From Corallincola platygyrae (lineage in GTDB: Bacteria > Pseudomonadota > Gammaproteobacteria > Enterobacterales > Neiellaceae), in NCBI RefSeq assembly GCF_039544265.1, contig NZ_BAABLI010000012.1:1-64000 (forward strand): a stretch of 64,000 nucleotides of DNA. Direction: 5' to 3'. Positions 8,768 through 16,994 of the stretch are shown here, one piece after another. Numbering within the stretch: position 1 is the first letter of the stretch; each line of letters opens with the position of its first letter. The notes beneath the pieces are model-generated. The model had not been told where the DNA came from and did no database searches. It saw only the letters and a list, made by a program, of their open reading frames with translations. Both the position numbers and the translations under genes were made by a program.

Positions 8768-9178
8768 TTACCTCCAGCAATCTGCTGGGCTTTTAGAGCC
8801 CAAATTGTCTAAGGTGAGCGTTTTACAAGCACTATCACGAATGGCCTGTGAGCCTTTCGCTTTCGCTGTTAGCCTAAAGTCGGTTCTGATATTGGTCACT
8901 GCAACCGCATCTATCTCATAGTTTTCATTTTCTGTTACAAAAGGGTCTGCGCTCATCCCTAGGTCAGTCATATCCTCGGTATAACTTCTATGGTCCAGAT
9001 AGTACTGCTCCATCATCTGAGATAACCTAACCAGTTCGCGCTGCCCTTCTGTTCGATTATTTTTGGCAACATAGTTTGTGTAGGAGGGATAGGCGATTGC
9101 CGCCAAAATCCCTACCACAGCAACAGCTATCATTAGCTCAATAAGTGTGATCCCTTTAACTCTAAACACACGTTCCAT
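8768..9178 (-). CDS. pilE: Type IV minor pilin PilE
   Basis: Minor pilin of 136 residues that joins the pilus tip or priming complex. The cleavage site is KG^ITLIELMIAVAVVGILAA with the conserved Glu at +5. A C-terminal cysteine pair (SACK ... ADCW) forms the D-loop. Its ATG shares an A with the stop codon of pilY1 (TAATG), so translation is coupled. Its place after pilY1 is that of PilE in Pseudomonas. Confidence 0.9.
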   Translation of the reverse strand: MERVFRVKGITLIELMIAVAVVGILAAIAYPSYTNYVAKNNRTEGQRELVRLSQMMEQYYLDHRSYTEDMTDLGMSADPFVTENENYEIDAVAVTNIRTDFRLTAKAKGSQAIRDSACKTLTLDNLGSKSPADCWR

Positions 9179-12100
9179 TAAATATCCTCTCGATAACCTG
9201 ACTGGGCTTTAATAACCGCATCGAACGGCAAGTTGACAGGATCTCCACCACAGTCCTGTACTGCAGGGTCACAGTCACAATTTTGAGTATTAGGGTCACA
9301 TGGCGGCTGCTCTTGTTCTGGTAACTCTTTAAGCTCTGGCACTTCCTTCACGCCAGATGCAGTCACTATTTTAAGTTCACCATCAACGATTATGGCAGTC
9401 GGCGGGTTATAACTGGGAATCTCCACGGCATCATAACTCACGCTTTCCTGGCGGATATCACATAAACCATCAGCGTAAAGAATGGACTGTCCTAAGGCAG
9501 GTTCACACTGAGCTGCATTATTACCAGGTGGCGTAAATCCACTATGCAAGACAACCCCTTCAATAATTCGGGCTGGAGAAAGTGATTTCTCCGCAATCAG
9601 CGGATAGTCAATATAGCAGCCCGACTTACCATCAGTTTGCGCTCTCAAAGACAACACGGCTTCATCGTCATTAGCGGAGGCAACTAATTGATTGTAGGCA
9701 CGCTGGTCAAACAACTCGCCCAAAGTGATGGCGGTCCGCTTTCGCGTTTCGTCCTTTGAGAGCGGAAGAACATCAGTGTCTCTAATTAAAAAGAACATAT
9801 CCTGAGTATCATTGTCCAATGGGTGAGACACGTTCCCCGAACCGATGGTGACGAAATCAATTGGGATCTGCCCTTCGCTGAAGATCTTATTATTGTTCAG
9901 GTCCGTGCTCTCTATGACCTTAGAGTTCAATGAACGCGCAACAACGGGTTTAACAAAGAAGCGTCTATCGGATGCAGAGATATCACCCCCTAAGGTTGCC
10001 AACTTAAAGGCACTTGCGTCACTAAGGCTGTCTGTAGGTATATCAATCCGCCACAAGTTTCCGCCAGTATCAGGCGCATAGATACGATCAGCAAATCCGT
10101 CATAGTCGCTATCCATAACAGCGACTTCCGCTGGAATACTATCAGTGATACCCACAATCTGAGTGTTTTTCCCGCCAGACTCAGAAGACGTAAACTTCCA
10201 TATCAGAGCGCCTGTTTTTGCATCAACAATAAAAACGCCCATTCCTACATTGTCATCTGTGCCAACGGTTTGCAGGTCTTTGTTAATGTCATAACCCGCG
10301 CCGAAAATTAGTACAGGCTTGCCGGCACCATGAGCACGAAGAAAAGCGATAGTTGGTTTAGACCAGCTTTGACCTAACTCCAGGAAGTCGCCGTCTCCGC
10401 CGGTAATTTGCCACATCTTTTTGGGGCTATCAGGAGAACTCAGATCCATCCCATAGTATGAATTTCCACCGCGGCGCATCCCCGTGAAAGCCCAGACATC
10501 TTCACCGGGATCTATTTGCCCATCGTAATCGGCATCGTTAGTGTAAATCGTGGCGGTACCGTCCATGCCATACACTTTTGTTGCGGTTTCCAGGTTATCT
10601 CTCAGCAGCGCATAGTTATCAAACAATTCTCTAGGTGCGAACGCCCAGCTTTCATCCACCTCATCATCGCTGACATCTTTGAACATGTGGAGAAAACCGT
10701 AGTTAGTACCAATAAGAACCCTCAAGTCCTGACTACCTTCATTTTCCCCACCGTAGTTAACAGCAACCGGGCGAGAGTGCAGCGGGTCTCCAAACTGGAA
10801 CTCATGATAGTCTGAGTTAGGGACATCATCATCCACATCCAATCCAAGCATCCAGTTAACGTTGGCTGTAATAGTGGCATCATCGCCGCCCAGGGTAGCA
10901 AGCTCCTCAGCGGTGGCATTAGCCAGCACATTGGCAGGAGTCAACTCGATAAGCCCTCCGTCACCAAGATCTGTCAGAACTTTGCGATCAGTCTTCTTAT
11001 AGAGCATTTCAATAACGCCACCTTTTGCGACATCAGGACCGTCCTTATCGCCCCCCCAGTAGGTGCTTACCCCTTCCGCTATGCCCCCTTTAGCATCCAG
11101 TGCAGCGCCATCATCGGCATCTATTACCTGGGAGCCCGACAGCTTCAGCTTTTTCAAATTACCCTGCCATCTCGTCGTCTTAGACGATTTGAAAATGGAG
11201 TAAAAAAGCACATCCAACACTTCTGTTCTGTCAAAACTACTGGTTGCAACTGCCGGCGAGGTCAGGCTGGCGTTGTTGGCGAGAATTTTCATTAGCGCGT
11301 CTTGCAGTGCGCTGGTTAGCTCTTGAGCATTACCCGCTTTGTAGTATTGACCTCCACCGTTTTGTGCGGCGGAAAGCAAAATTTTTGTAGACTTTGGAAT
11401 ATTTGGGTCGTCGGCATCGGTAAATACATCACCAAAACCCACGGTATAGATTTGTGCCGTTTGTTTGCCGTCGTCCGGGTTACCGTTAATGTCCTGAGTA
11501 TGCATCCATCCGGTGAGCGCCGGCAAATAATTACCTTCAACTGCTGGATACCTTACCGCATCGTCACCTGAGATAGGCAGGTTCGCCACTGTAGTGTTTA
11601 CATAACCGTCTCGGGTTGGTTCACCATCGGTCACCAATATCACATACAATTTGTCTGAGCACGGACCGTAGGGTGAGACGTAATTACCTCCAGACCAAAT
11701 GGATGTATCGGAGTACGGCTGCTCTTTCAAATTATTGGGAACATCACTAAACACAACCGCTTCGCCAGCAAAATAGCGCTTCACCTCGTACATGGTTTCA
11801 CACAAGGGTGTCCATGTCGTCGCGTTAAGGTCAGCGATCGTATCGGTAAGGGTTTCTCGCTGGGCGTTTGTCATGCCGTCAGGTATCCCCTTAACAATGC
11901 GCCCGCCCTGCGGCTGCGAATTATTCATATTGAAAACGGACAGGCCGAAATCAGCGGTCAACGTAGAGGAGATAACCTGATTAATCGACTCTTTGGCGAT
12001 CTGCAGCTTGGACTGATTAACCTTCTGTATATCCTCGTTGTGATACCACTTAAGGTAATTGGCCATATAGAGAGTGACGGGCTCACCATTGCCGAGATGG

Positions 12101-12753
12101 GTTCCGTTAGCAGGCGTACTCTGGATAGTATCGCTGTAGTAGATTGGATTCTGCTTTTTGCCCTGCCCATCGATGGGATAACCCGAAGGGTAGCCAGCAC
12201 CGCCGTTATTGGTTGGATCGCCTGCGGATATATCCTCAAGGCAATCGATGGGATTGTTTGTATCGGCGCCGCTGTTCTCTTTCATTTCCAGCCAGCTGCC
12301 ACTTTGCCCGCTGAAACGGTATTCACGAATATAACCTGTAAAATAACCCTTCTCTCGCAACTTTATCTCTGCCTGGTGGCAGTTAAATGTATCGAAATTG
12401 AATCGGTTCTGTTCGTTGGGGCCATCCGGCACAGGCGGTGCCCCGCCATCTAATGAACCTTTTCGCCAGTAGATAAAGTCCTTTCTGAAATCATCTTCAT
12501 CGAAGCTTAGCGAGTTGTCAGCCCCGGTGGCTTCATAGGTTTTTGTTGGGTCATACCCCTCTTTAACTTCAATGGTCCCTGCCATACTCCCCGAATTATC
12601 AAAGATAACCATGACTTTCGGGCTGTACCCAGTACGAGAACTAATCTCTCTGATAAACAGCTCAGTATCTTCAGCCACACTGGAAGGCGTGTGCAGGGCT
12701 GTCACCACCGCCAAGGCAGAACTGAGCAAAATACCTAGTTGCTTAAGTTTCAT
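9178..12753 (-). CDS. pilY1: PilY1-type pilus tip adhesin and biogenesis factor
   Basis: A secreted protein of 1191 residues, the size of Pseudomonas PilY1. The signal peptide is residues 1-27. A von Willebrand A-like N-terminal part carries a MIDAS-type DNSGS in KVMVIFDNSGSM. The C-terminal half (about 640-1060) is a PilY1 beta-propeller with the calcium loops NDADYDGQIDPGED and DSDYDGFADRIYAPDTGGNLWRID. The tail is Cys- and Pro-rich (CDPNTQNCDCDP...). In known species PilY1 supports pilus extension by opposing retraction, surface sensing and adhesion. An AGGAG site lies eight bases before the ATG. It overlaps pilE by one base. Confidence 0.93.
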   Translation of the reverse strand: MKLKQLGILLSSALAVVTALHTPSSVAEDTELFIREISSRTGYSPKVMVIFDNSGSMAGTIEVKEGYDPTKTYEATGADNSLSFDEDDFRKDFIYWRKGSLDGGAPPVPDGPNEQNRFNFDTFNCHQAEIKLREKGYFTGYIREYRFSGQSGSWLEMKENSGADTNNPIDCLEDISAGDPTNNGGAGYPSGYPIDGQGKKQNPIYYSDTIQSTPANGTHLGNGEPVTLYMANYLKWYHNEDIQKVNQSKLQIAKESINQVISSTLTADFGLSVFNMNNSQPQGGRIVKGIPDGMTNAQRETLTDTIADLNATTWTPLCETMYEVKRYFAGEAVVFSDVPNNLKEQPYSDTSIWSGGNYVSPYGPCSDKLYVILVTDGEPTRDGYVNTTVANLPISGDDAVRYPAVEGNYLPALTGWMHTQDINGNPDDGKQTAQIYTVGFGDVFTDADDPNIPKSTKILLSAAQNGGGQYYKAGNAQELTSALQDALMKILANNASLTSPAVATSSFDRTEVLDVLFYSIFKSSKTTRWQGNLKKLKLSGSQVIDADDGAALDAKGGIAEGVSTYWGGDKDGPDVAKGGVIEMLYKKTDRKVLTDLGDGGLIELTPANVLANATAEELATLGGDDATITANVNWMLGLDVDDDVPNSDYHEFQFGDPLHSRPVAVNYGGENEGSQDLRVLIGTNYGFLHMFKDVSDDEVDESWAFAPRELFDNYALLRDNLETATKVYGMDGTATIYTNDADYDGQIDPGEDVWAFTGMRRGGNSYYGMDLSSPDSPKKMWQITGGDGDFLELGQSWSKPTIAFLRAHGAGKPVLIFGAGYDINKDLQTVGTDDNVGMGVFIVDAKTGALIWKFTSSESGGKNTQIVGITDSIPAEVAVMDSDYDGFADRIYAPDTGGNLWRIDIPTDSLSDASAFKLATLGGDISASDRRFFVKPVVARSLNSKVIESTDLNNNKIFSEGQIPIDFVTIGSGNVSHPLDNDTQDMFFLIRDTDVLPLSKDETRKRTAITLGELFDQRAYNQLVASANDDEAVLSLRAQTDGKSGCYIDYPLIAEKSLSPARIIEGVVLHSGFTPPGNNAAQCEPALGQSILYADGLCDIRQESVSYDAVEIPSYNPPTAIIVDGELKIVTASGVKEVPELKELPEQEQPPCDPNTQNCDCDPAVQDCGGDPVNLPFDAVIKAQSGYREDI

Positions 12754-12764
12754 TGTCTGCGCTC

Positions 12765-13256
12765 CTAATTCTGATTTGGATCGGGGTAGTACTGGTAAAT
12801 CAACACATCCATGCCACTATCTCGCGCAGTCTGTTGCGCATCAAATCGATGCTCGGCGAGTACCCTGCCATAACGACATTTAATAAGTCCGAGTTCACTG
12901 GGCTTGTGCCTGGGGCGGCAATCCTCGATCACCTGCCCGGAAGCATCAGCAACCACTCGAACAGTTGCATTAGTGTTGGTAAGTGAAGTCCCAATGGCGT
13001 GGTCTTGACCGTCCGGTAGGTTGGTGAGCTTTCTATTTTGATCAGTCAGTTGTCCTTCATAGGTTTGGACAACCACATTATCGACACCACCAGCAACGAT
13101 TTGACGTGATTCGCTCTGATCGGAGGAAGCACCTGAAAGTTTTAGATCAAACTGACTATTGGAAACGAGTACAACGGCGGTTGTTGTGATTGCCACCAGC
13201 AACAACATTCCAACAATCAATACAGCCCCTCGCTGATTTCTAAGATTGCTTATCAT
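12765..13256 (-). CDS. pilX: Type IV minor pilin PilX
   Basis: Short pilin-like protein (163 residues) with the PilX N-terminus QRGAVLIVGMLLLVAITTTAVVL, which lacks the GFTLxE consensus but is typical for this family. A single membrane helix and a small C-terminal domain follow. Its ATG overlaps the pilW TGA (ATGA), and pilY1 starts eleven bases downstream. It is a component of the PilVWX-E priming complex. Confidence 0.88.
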   Translation of the reverse strand: MISNLRNQRGAVLIVGMLLLVAITTTAVVLVSNSQFDLKLSGASSDQSESRQIVAGGVDNVVVQTYEGQLTDQNRKLTNLPDGQDHAIGTSLTNTNATVRVVADASGQVIEDCRPRHKPSELGLIKCRYGRVLAEHRFDAQQTARDSGMDVLIYQYYPDPNQN

Positions 13257-14281
13257 AACGGGTTCCTTAGGGTTACTGTCGTTGACAGCAACATCCTTCT
13301 GTATTTGTCTGCTGATGGTATGGTGACGTTACGGCCACCCATCTGGTAAACAATTTCGCCATGCTGGTAACTAGCGTCGGGTTCCCGCGCACGTGCAAGC
13401 ACAAAGATCCGAACCGCCACAATACGCTCACCAATCGCATCGGCGCTGTCCCACTGGTTAGCTGTTACATCGGGCGTATCCAAAAAGCCATTGGGGTGGC
13501 CATCACCATTGGTGTCGATACCAAATTGGAAATGAATATTTTCAATACCTGGCACCAAGCCACCACTGGCCAACTCCATGTTTGCATTACCATTTTCAAT
13601 AATAAGTTGGCGCCGCTGCAAATAAGGGACGGTGGGATCGTCAGATGGTGACGAGGCAATATAGTAGACATGGTGTTGATATTCATAACGAGCACCATTC
13701 TGAACATCCGCTGCGGTTGGAGCCGCACCCGCTTGATAAAGCACTATTTGAGAAAAATTAGCCATACCATAAAACCGGCCGGCACTTTCATCACCCGCAT
13801 CCAATGGATCGACAATAAAGCGCTTTATCTGGAGTACGTCAGTACCAGCATTGGGGGAATCACACTCAGCAGTCAAAAGCGGTGCGCCGTTTACAGAAAA
13901 ACCTGCCCATATCGTTCTAAACTTGAGGCCATCACCAACAGGAAAGGTGCCGTTACGGCCGCCGGCTTGCTGACATTCAGTTGTGGGAACATTAACCCCA
14001 ACATTAAGCTCAACGGTGGGAGACGGACTGTTTAAATTGATACCGGTAAAATCACCGAAGTATCCGGCCTGCGCAACGTCCTGCGACAGAATATTCAGGG
14101 CTAAACGCGCATTCTCTTGAAGCTCACCGACAGCGGTGGTTTGCGTTTCAAGCCGGCTTTGACTCGTGAAAAACGTGACAACCCCACCAAGTAAAACTAA
14201 GCCCAAGACCATGGTAACCATGAGCTCAACTAGCGAAAATCCTTTTTCTTTTATATGGCTATTCGTCATGGTATTACTCAT
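13253..14281 (-). CDS. pilW: Type IV minor pilin PilW
   Basis: Pseudopilin-like protein of 342 residues: prepilin site EKG^FSLVELMVTMVLGLVLLGG, then the PilW domain with TTECQQAGG and LLTAECDSP cysteines. I choose the ATG at 14281, because it forms an ATGA overlap with the pilV stop codon; a second ATG lies twelve bases inside. In Pseudomonas PilW is needed for surface piliation and PilY1 export. The same ATGA coupling links it to pilX. Confidence 0.88.
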   Translation of the reverse strand: MSNTMTNSHIKEKGFSLVELMVTMVLGLVLLGGVVTFFTSQSRLETQTTAVGELQENARLALNILSQDVAQAGYFGDFTGINLNSPSPTVELNVGVNVPTTECQQAGGRNGTFPVGDGLKFRTIWAGFSVNGAPLLTAECDSPNAGTDVLQIKRFIVDPLDAGDESAGRFYGMANFSQIVLYQAGAAPTAADVQNGARYEYQHHVYYIASSPSDDPTVPYLQRRQLIIENGNANMELASGGLVPGIENIHFQFGIDTNGDGHPNGFLDTPDVTANQWDSADAIGERIVAVRIFVLARAREPDASYQHGEIVYQMGGRNVTIPSADKYRRMLLSTTVTLRNPL

Positions 14282-14853
14282 AAACTGATAAAGGTTTCTA
14301 CGGTCAACATACGACGGTGCTCGCCAGATGTTCCGCAATTTTTAGCAAAATCTGACTTGTTTGAACCTGCATCGGATAGTTTGGTTAGACCATGCCAGGC
14401 AACAACAACGGTGACGGTGCCATTAACTTGCTGAATACAGCCGGTCACATCGGTCAATCCAGAGATATTGCTACCACCTTCCTTGACGTCTGCACCATCG
14501 AGCATCTGCTCCCAAACATAGAGGTCATGGAGCGTAACTTCAGCGGAGTTACAAGAGGCAGCAAAACCAGAGCAATCCCTGGGGGCAGACTGAGTCCCAC
14601 CACCAAAATTGCCATCATAACGGCTGGCCAAAGCTTGCGCCCTGTTGGTCCGCATACGCTCAATAATATCGTTGGCTAATACTGTTGCCATGGTGCGCTG
14701 CGAAGCTTCAAACACACCGCGTTTAGCAACTGATTGCAACATACCGACGCCAAGAATGCCGATAACCAAAACCAATATGGCAATCAAAAGCTCGAGCATG
14801 CTAAAGCCAGCTTGGCGGGTGGAACTACGAGAATGGTACTTCATACCTGACAA
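14278..14853 (-). CDS. pilV: Type IV minor pilin PilV
   Basis: First gene of the minor pilin operon, 191 residues, with prepilin site QAG^FSMLELLIAILVLVIGILGVG and the PilV pattern QRTMATVLANDIIERMRTNRA. The start appears to be the TTG at 14853, since GAGG lies six bases before it. The ATG nine bases inside would leave the same GAGG fifteen bases away. The upstream 14854-15029 must hold the operon promoter; no AlgR-like box was recognised. Confidence 0.85.
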   Translation of the reverse strand: MSGMKYHSRSSTRQAGFSMLELLIAILVLVIGILGVGMLQSVAKRGVFEASQRTMATVLANDIIERMRTNRAQALASRYDGNFGGGTQSAPRDCSGFAASCNSAEVTLHDLYVWEQMLDGADVKEGGSNISGLTDVTGCIQQVNGTVTVVVAWHGLTKLSDAGSNKSDFAKNCGTSGEHRRMLTVETFISL

Positions 14854-15029
14854 TCACTACCTCGTTGCTAAACCGTGCAACGGATTACTGTATCCTTACA
14901 AGTCTAACCTAAAAGTGTCGACTTTCTTTACATTCCGTCACAAATATGGTGCAAATATGCGCATCTAATATTCAATTAAATGCTAAAAATATAACCATAT
15001 CTAACTGACTGAATATAACCCTGAAACGA

Positions 15030-15056
15030 AAACGCCTCCAACTGCGGGAGGCGTTT
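15030..15056 (-). terminator. Terminator of the ileS-lspA-fkpB-ispH operon
   Basis: A 10-bp stem AAACGCCTCC / GGAGGCGTTT with a 7-base loop, followed on the minus strand by TTTTCGTTT. It lies 36 bases beyond the ispH stop and insulates the pilus operon downstream. Confidence 0.8.
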
Positions 15057-15091
15057 GCGTGATCTAAATCCTAAATAGGATAAGCAGTTAC

Positions 15092-16042
15092 TTAATGAGA
15101 AGCCACTTCAATACGAAGCTCTGGAGGGATAGAAAAGCTGATCGTTTCTTCACGGCCGGGGTTTTCTTCTACCGTTTCTCCACCCCAGCTTTGTAGCTTG
15201 TCGATAACTTGCTTGACCAGTACCTCAGGAGCAGATGCACCCGCAGTCACACCAACACACTCAATACCGTCCGTTAGCCATTCTTTCTGGATATTGTCCG
15301 CAGTATCGATGAGATAAGCAGGGGTGTTGTACTTTTCACCCAGCTCACGCAGTCGGTTTGAGTTTGAGCTGTTCTTGGCGCCAACAACCAACATTAACTG
15401 ACATTTTGAAGCCAGATCTCTTACCGCATCCTGTCTATTTTGAGTGGCGTAACAGATATCATCTTTACGAGGCCCCTGAATATCAGGGAAACGTTCACGC
15501 AGGGCATCAATCACTTCAGCCGTGTCATCTACACTGAGCGTGGTCTGGGTGACGTAACAAAGATCCTTTTCATCCTTAACAGGCAAATTAGCCACATCCG
15601 CAGGAGACTCCACCAAGTGAATGGCGCCTTCCGGGTTGCTGTACTGACCCATTGTGCCTTCCACTTCCGGGTGCCCCGCGTGGCCGATCAATACGCACTC
15701 ATGACCTTTACGACTGGCTCGGGTGACCTCCATATGAACCTTGGTTACCAATGGGCAGGTCGCATCAAACACTTTCAAGCCACGAGACTTTGCCTCGTTA
15801 CGAACAGCCTGACTAACACCATGAGCACTGAAGATAACGATACTGTCGTCAGGGATTTCGGATAGTTCTTCCACAAACACTGCGCCGCGCTCCCTCAAAC
15901 CATCAACAACGTAGCGGTTGTGAACAACTTCGTGACGCACATAAATGGGAGGCTGAAAGATATCCAGCGCACGCTCAACTATACTGATGGCACGATCAAC
16001 ACCAGCACAGAAACCGCGGGGATTAGCGAGTAGGATCTTCAT
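15092..16042 (-). CDS. ispH: 4-hydroxy-3-methylbut-2-enyl diphosphate reductase
   Basis: Last enzyme of the MEP isoprenoid pathway: an iron-sulfur protein that reduces HMBPP to IPP and DMAPP. The three cluster cysteines appear as ANPRGFCAGVDRA (Cys12), DATCPLVTKVH (about residue 96) and TAGASAPEVLV with the preceding IECVGVTAG cysteine. At 316 residues it equals the E. coli enzyme. It is the last gene of the ribF-ileS-lspA-fkpB-ispH order, four bases from fkpB. Confidence 0.96.
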   Translation of the reverse strand: MKILLANPRGFCAGVDRAISIVERALDIFQPPIYVRHEVVHNRYVVDGLRERGAVFVEELSEIPDDSIVIFSAHGVSQAVRNEAKSRGLKVFDATCPLVTKVHMEVTRASRKGHECVLIGHAGHPEVEGTMGQYSNPEGAIHLVESPADVANLPVKDEKDLCYVTQTTLSVDDTAEVIDALRERFPDIQGPRKDDICYATQNRQDAVRDLASKCQLMLVVGAKNSSNSNRLRELGEKYNTPAYLIDTADNIQKEWLTDGIECVGVTAGASAPEVLVKQVIDKLQSWGGETVEENPGREETISFSIPPELRIEVASH

Positions 16043-16046
16043 TGAT

Positions 16047-16490
16047 TCAACCTGCTTTGTTCACTTCGATAATTTCGACATCAAACGTTACTGTCTGACC
16101 TGCAAGTGGATGATTAAAATCCACCGTCACAGACTCTCCCTCTACAGCGCGGATAACCCCAGGGAGTTCACTGCCATTAGGTTGTGCGAAAGCAATAATC
16201 GCACCCTCTTCACAGGCAACATCGGCTGGGAAACGGCTACGTTCAACATGGTGAATTAAGTCTGGGTCAGGCACACCAAACGCATCTTCAGGCGGCAATT
16301 CGAACGATTTGTTATCGCCCTGCTCCAATCCAAGCAGACAACGTTCAAAGGCGGGCGTCAGAGAACCATCACCCATCACCAACTTGGCAGGCTTTTGTGC
16401 AACCTTAGTCGTTTCTGCTACAGAACCATCGGCAAGCTTAAGCGTAAAGTGCATCAGCACTTCAGAAGAGCTGGAGATTTGTGAGGCCAT
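16047..16490 (-). CDS. fkpB: FKBP-type peptidyl-prolyl isomerase FkpB (SlpA)
   Basis: Cytoplasmic SlyD-like prolyl isomerase and ribosome-associated chaperone (147 residues). The FKBP core (MHFTLKLADGSVAETT ... FERCLLGLEQGDNKSFELPPEDAFG) is interrupted by an insert-in-flap domain (about 73-120), as in SlpA/FkpB. The histidine-rich SlyD tail is missing. Its ATG overlaps the lspA stop codon as TAATG, so expression is coupled. Confidence 0.93.
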   Translation of the reverse strand: MASQISSSSEVLMHFTLKLADGSVAETTKVAQKPAKLVMGDGSLTPAFERCLLGLEQGDNKSFELPPEDAFGVPDPDLIHHVERSRFPADVACEEGAIIAFAQPNGSELPGVIRAVEGESVTVDFNHPLAGQTVTFDVEIIEVNKAG

Positions 16491-16993
16491 TAATTGCTCT
16501 CCTTTGTCTCTGGTGTTTTCTGCTCACCACGTAAAGCATCGAGAATCAGCAGCACGGCTCCGACACAGATAGCACTATCAGCAATATTAAATGCTGGCCA
16601 ATGCCAATTACCTACATAGAAGTCGATAAAATCGATCACATAACCCAAATAGATACGATCGATCAGATTGCCAATCGCACCGCCGAGCACCAAGGAAAAA
16701 CTAACCCCCTGTAACCAAACGTTGCGAGATATCCCTTTTAACCAGTAGATCAGCAAACCACTAATAGCTACTGCGATAAAAGCAAAGAACCAGCGTTGCC
16801 AACCGCCTGCATCACTTAGAAAGCTAAATGCCGCCCCTTTGTTGTGAACATAGGTCCACTGCAAATAGGGAATAAACTCAACGGTTTCGCGGTAATTAAA
16901 TGTATTGGCCACGTACAGCTTAGTGATTTGATCAACCACTATGATAACTAGCGCCAGCCAAAGCCAGCGCAAACCAGTTTGATGCCAAGGCAT
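16490..16993 (-). CDS. lspA: Lipoprotein signal peptidase
   Basis: Inner-membrane aspartyl protease that removes signal peptides from diacylated prolipoproteins, acting after Lgt (27906). Four membrane helices and both catalytic aspartates are present: LVLGGAIGNLIDRIYLGYVIDFI (D of NLIDR) and FNIADSAICVG (D). The start MPWHQTGLRW at 16993 is chosen because it is one base after the ileS stop and gives 167 residues, the usual length. A longer in-frame reading would run back into ileS. Confidence 0.95.
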   Translation of the reverse strand: MPWHQTGLRWLWLALVIIVVDQITKLYVANTFNYRETVEFIPYLQWTYVHNKGAAFSFLSDAGGWQRWFFAFIAVAISGLLIYWLKGISRNVWLQGVSFSLVLGGAIGNLIDRIYLGYVIDFIDFYVGNWHWPAFNIADSAICVGAVLLILDALRGEQKTPETKESN

Positions 16994-16994
16994 A

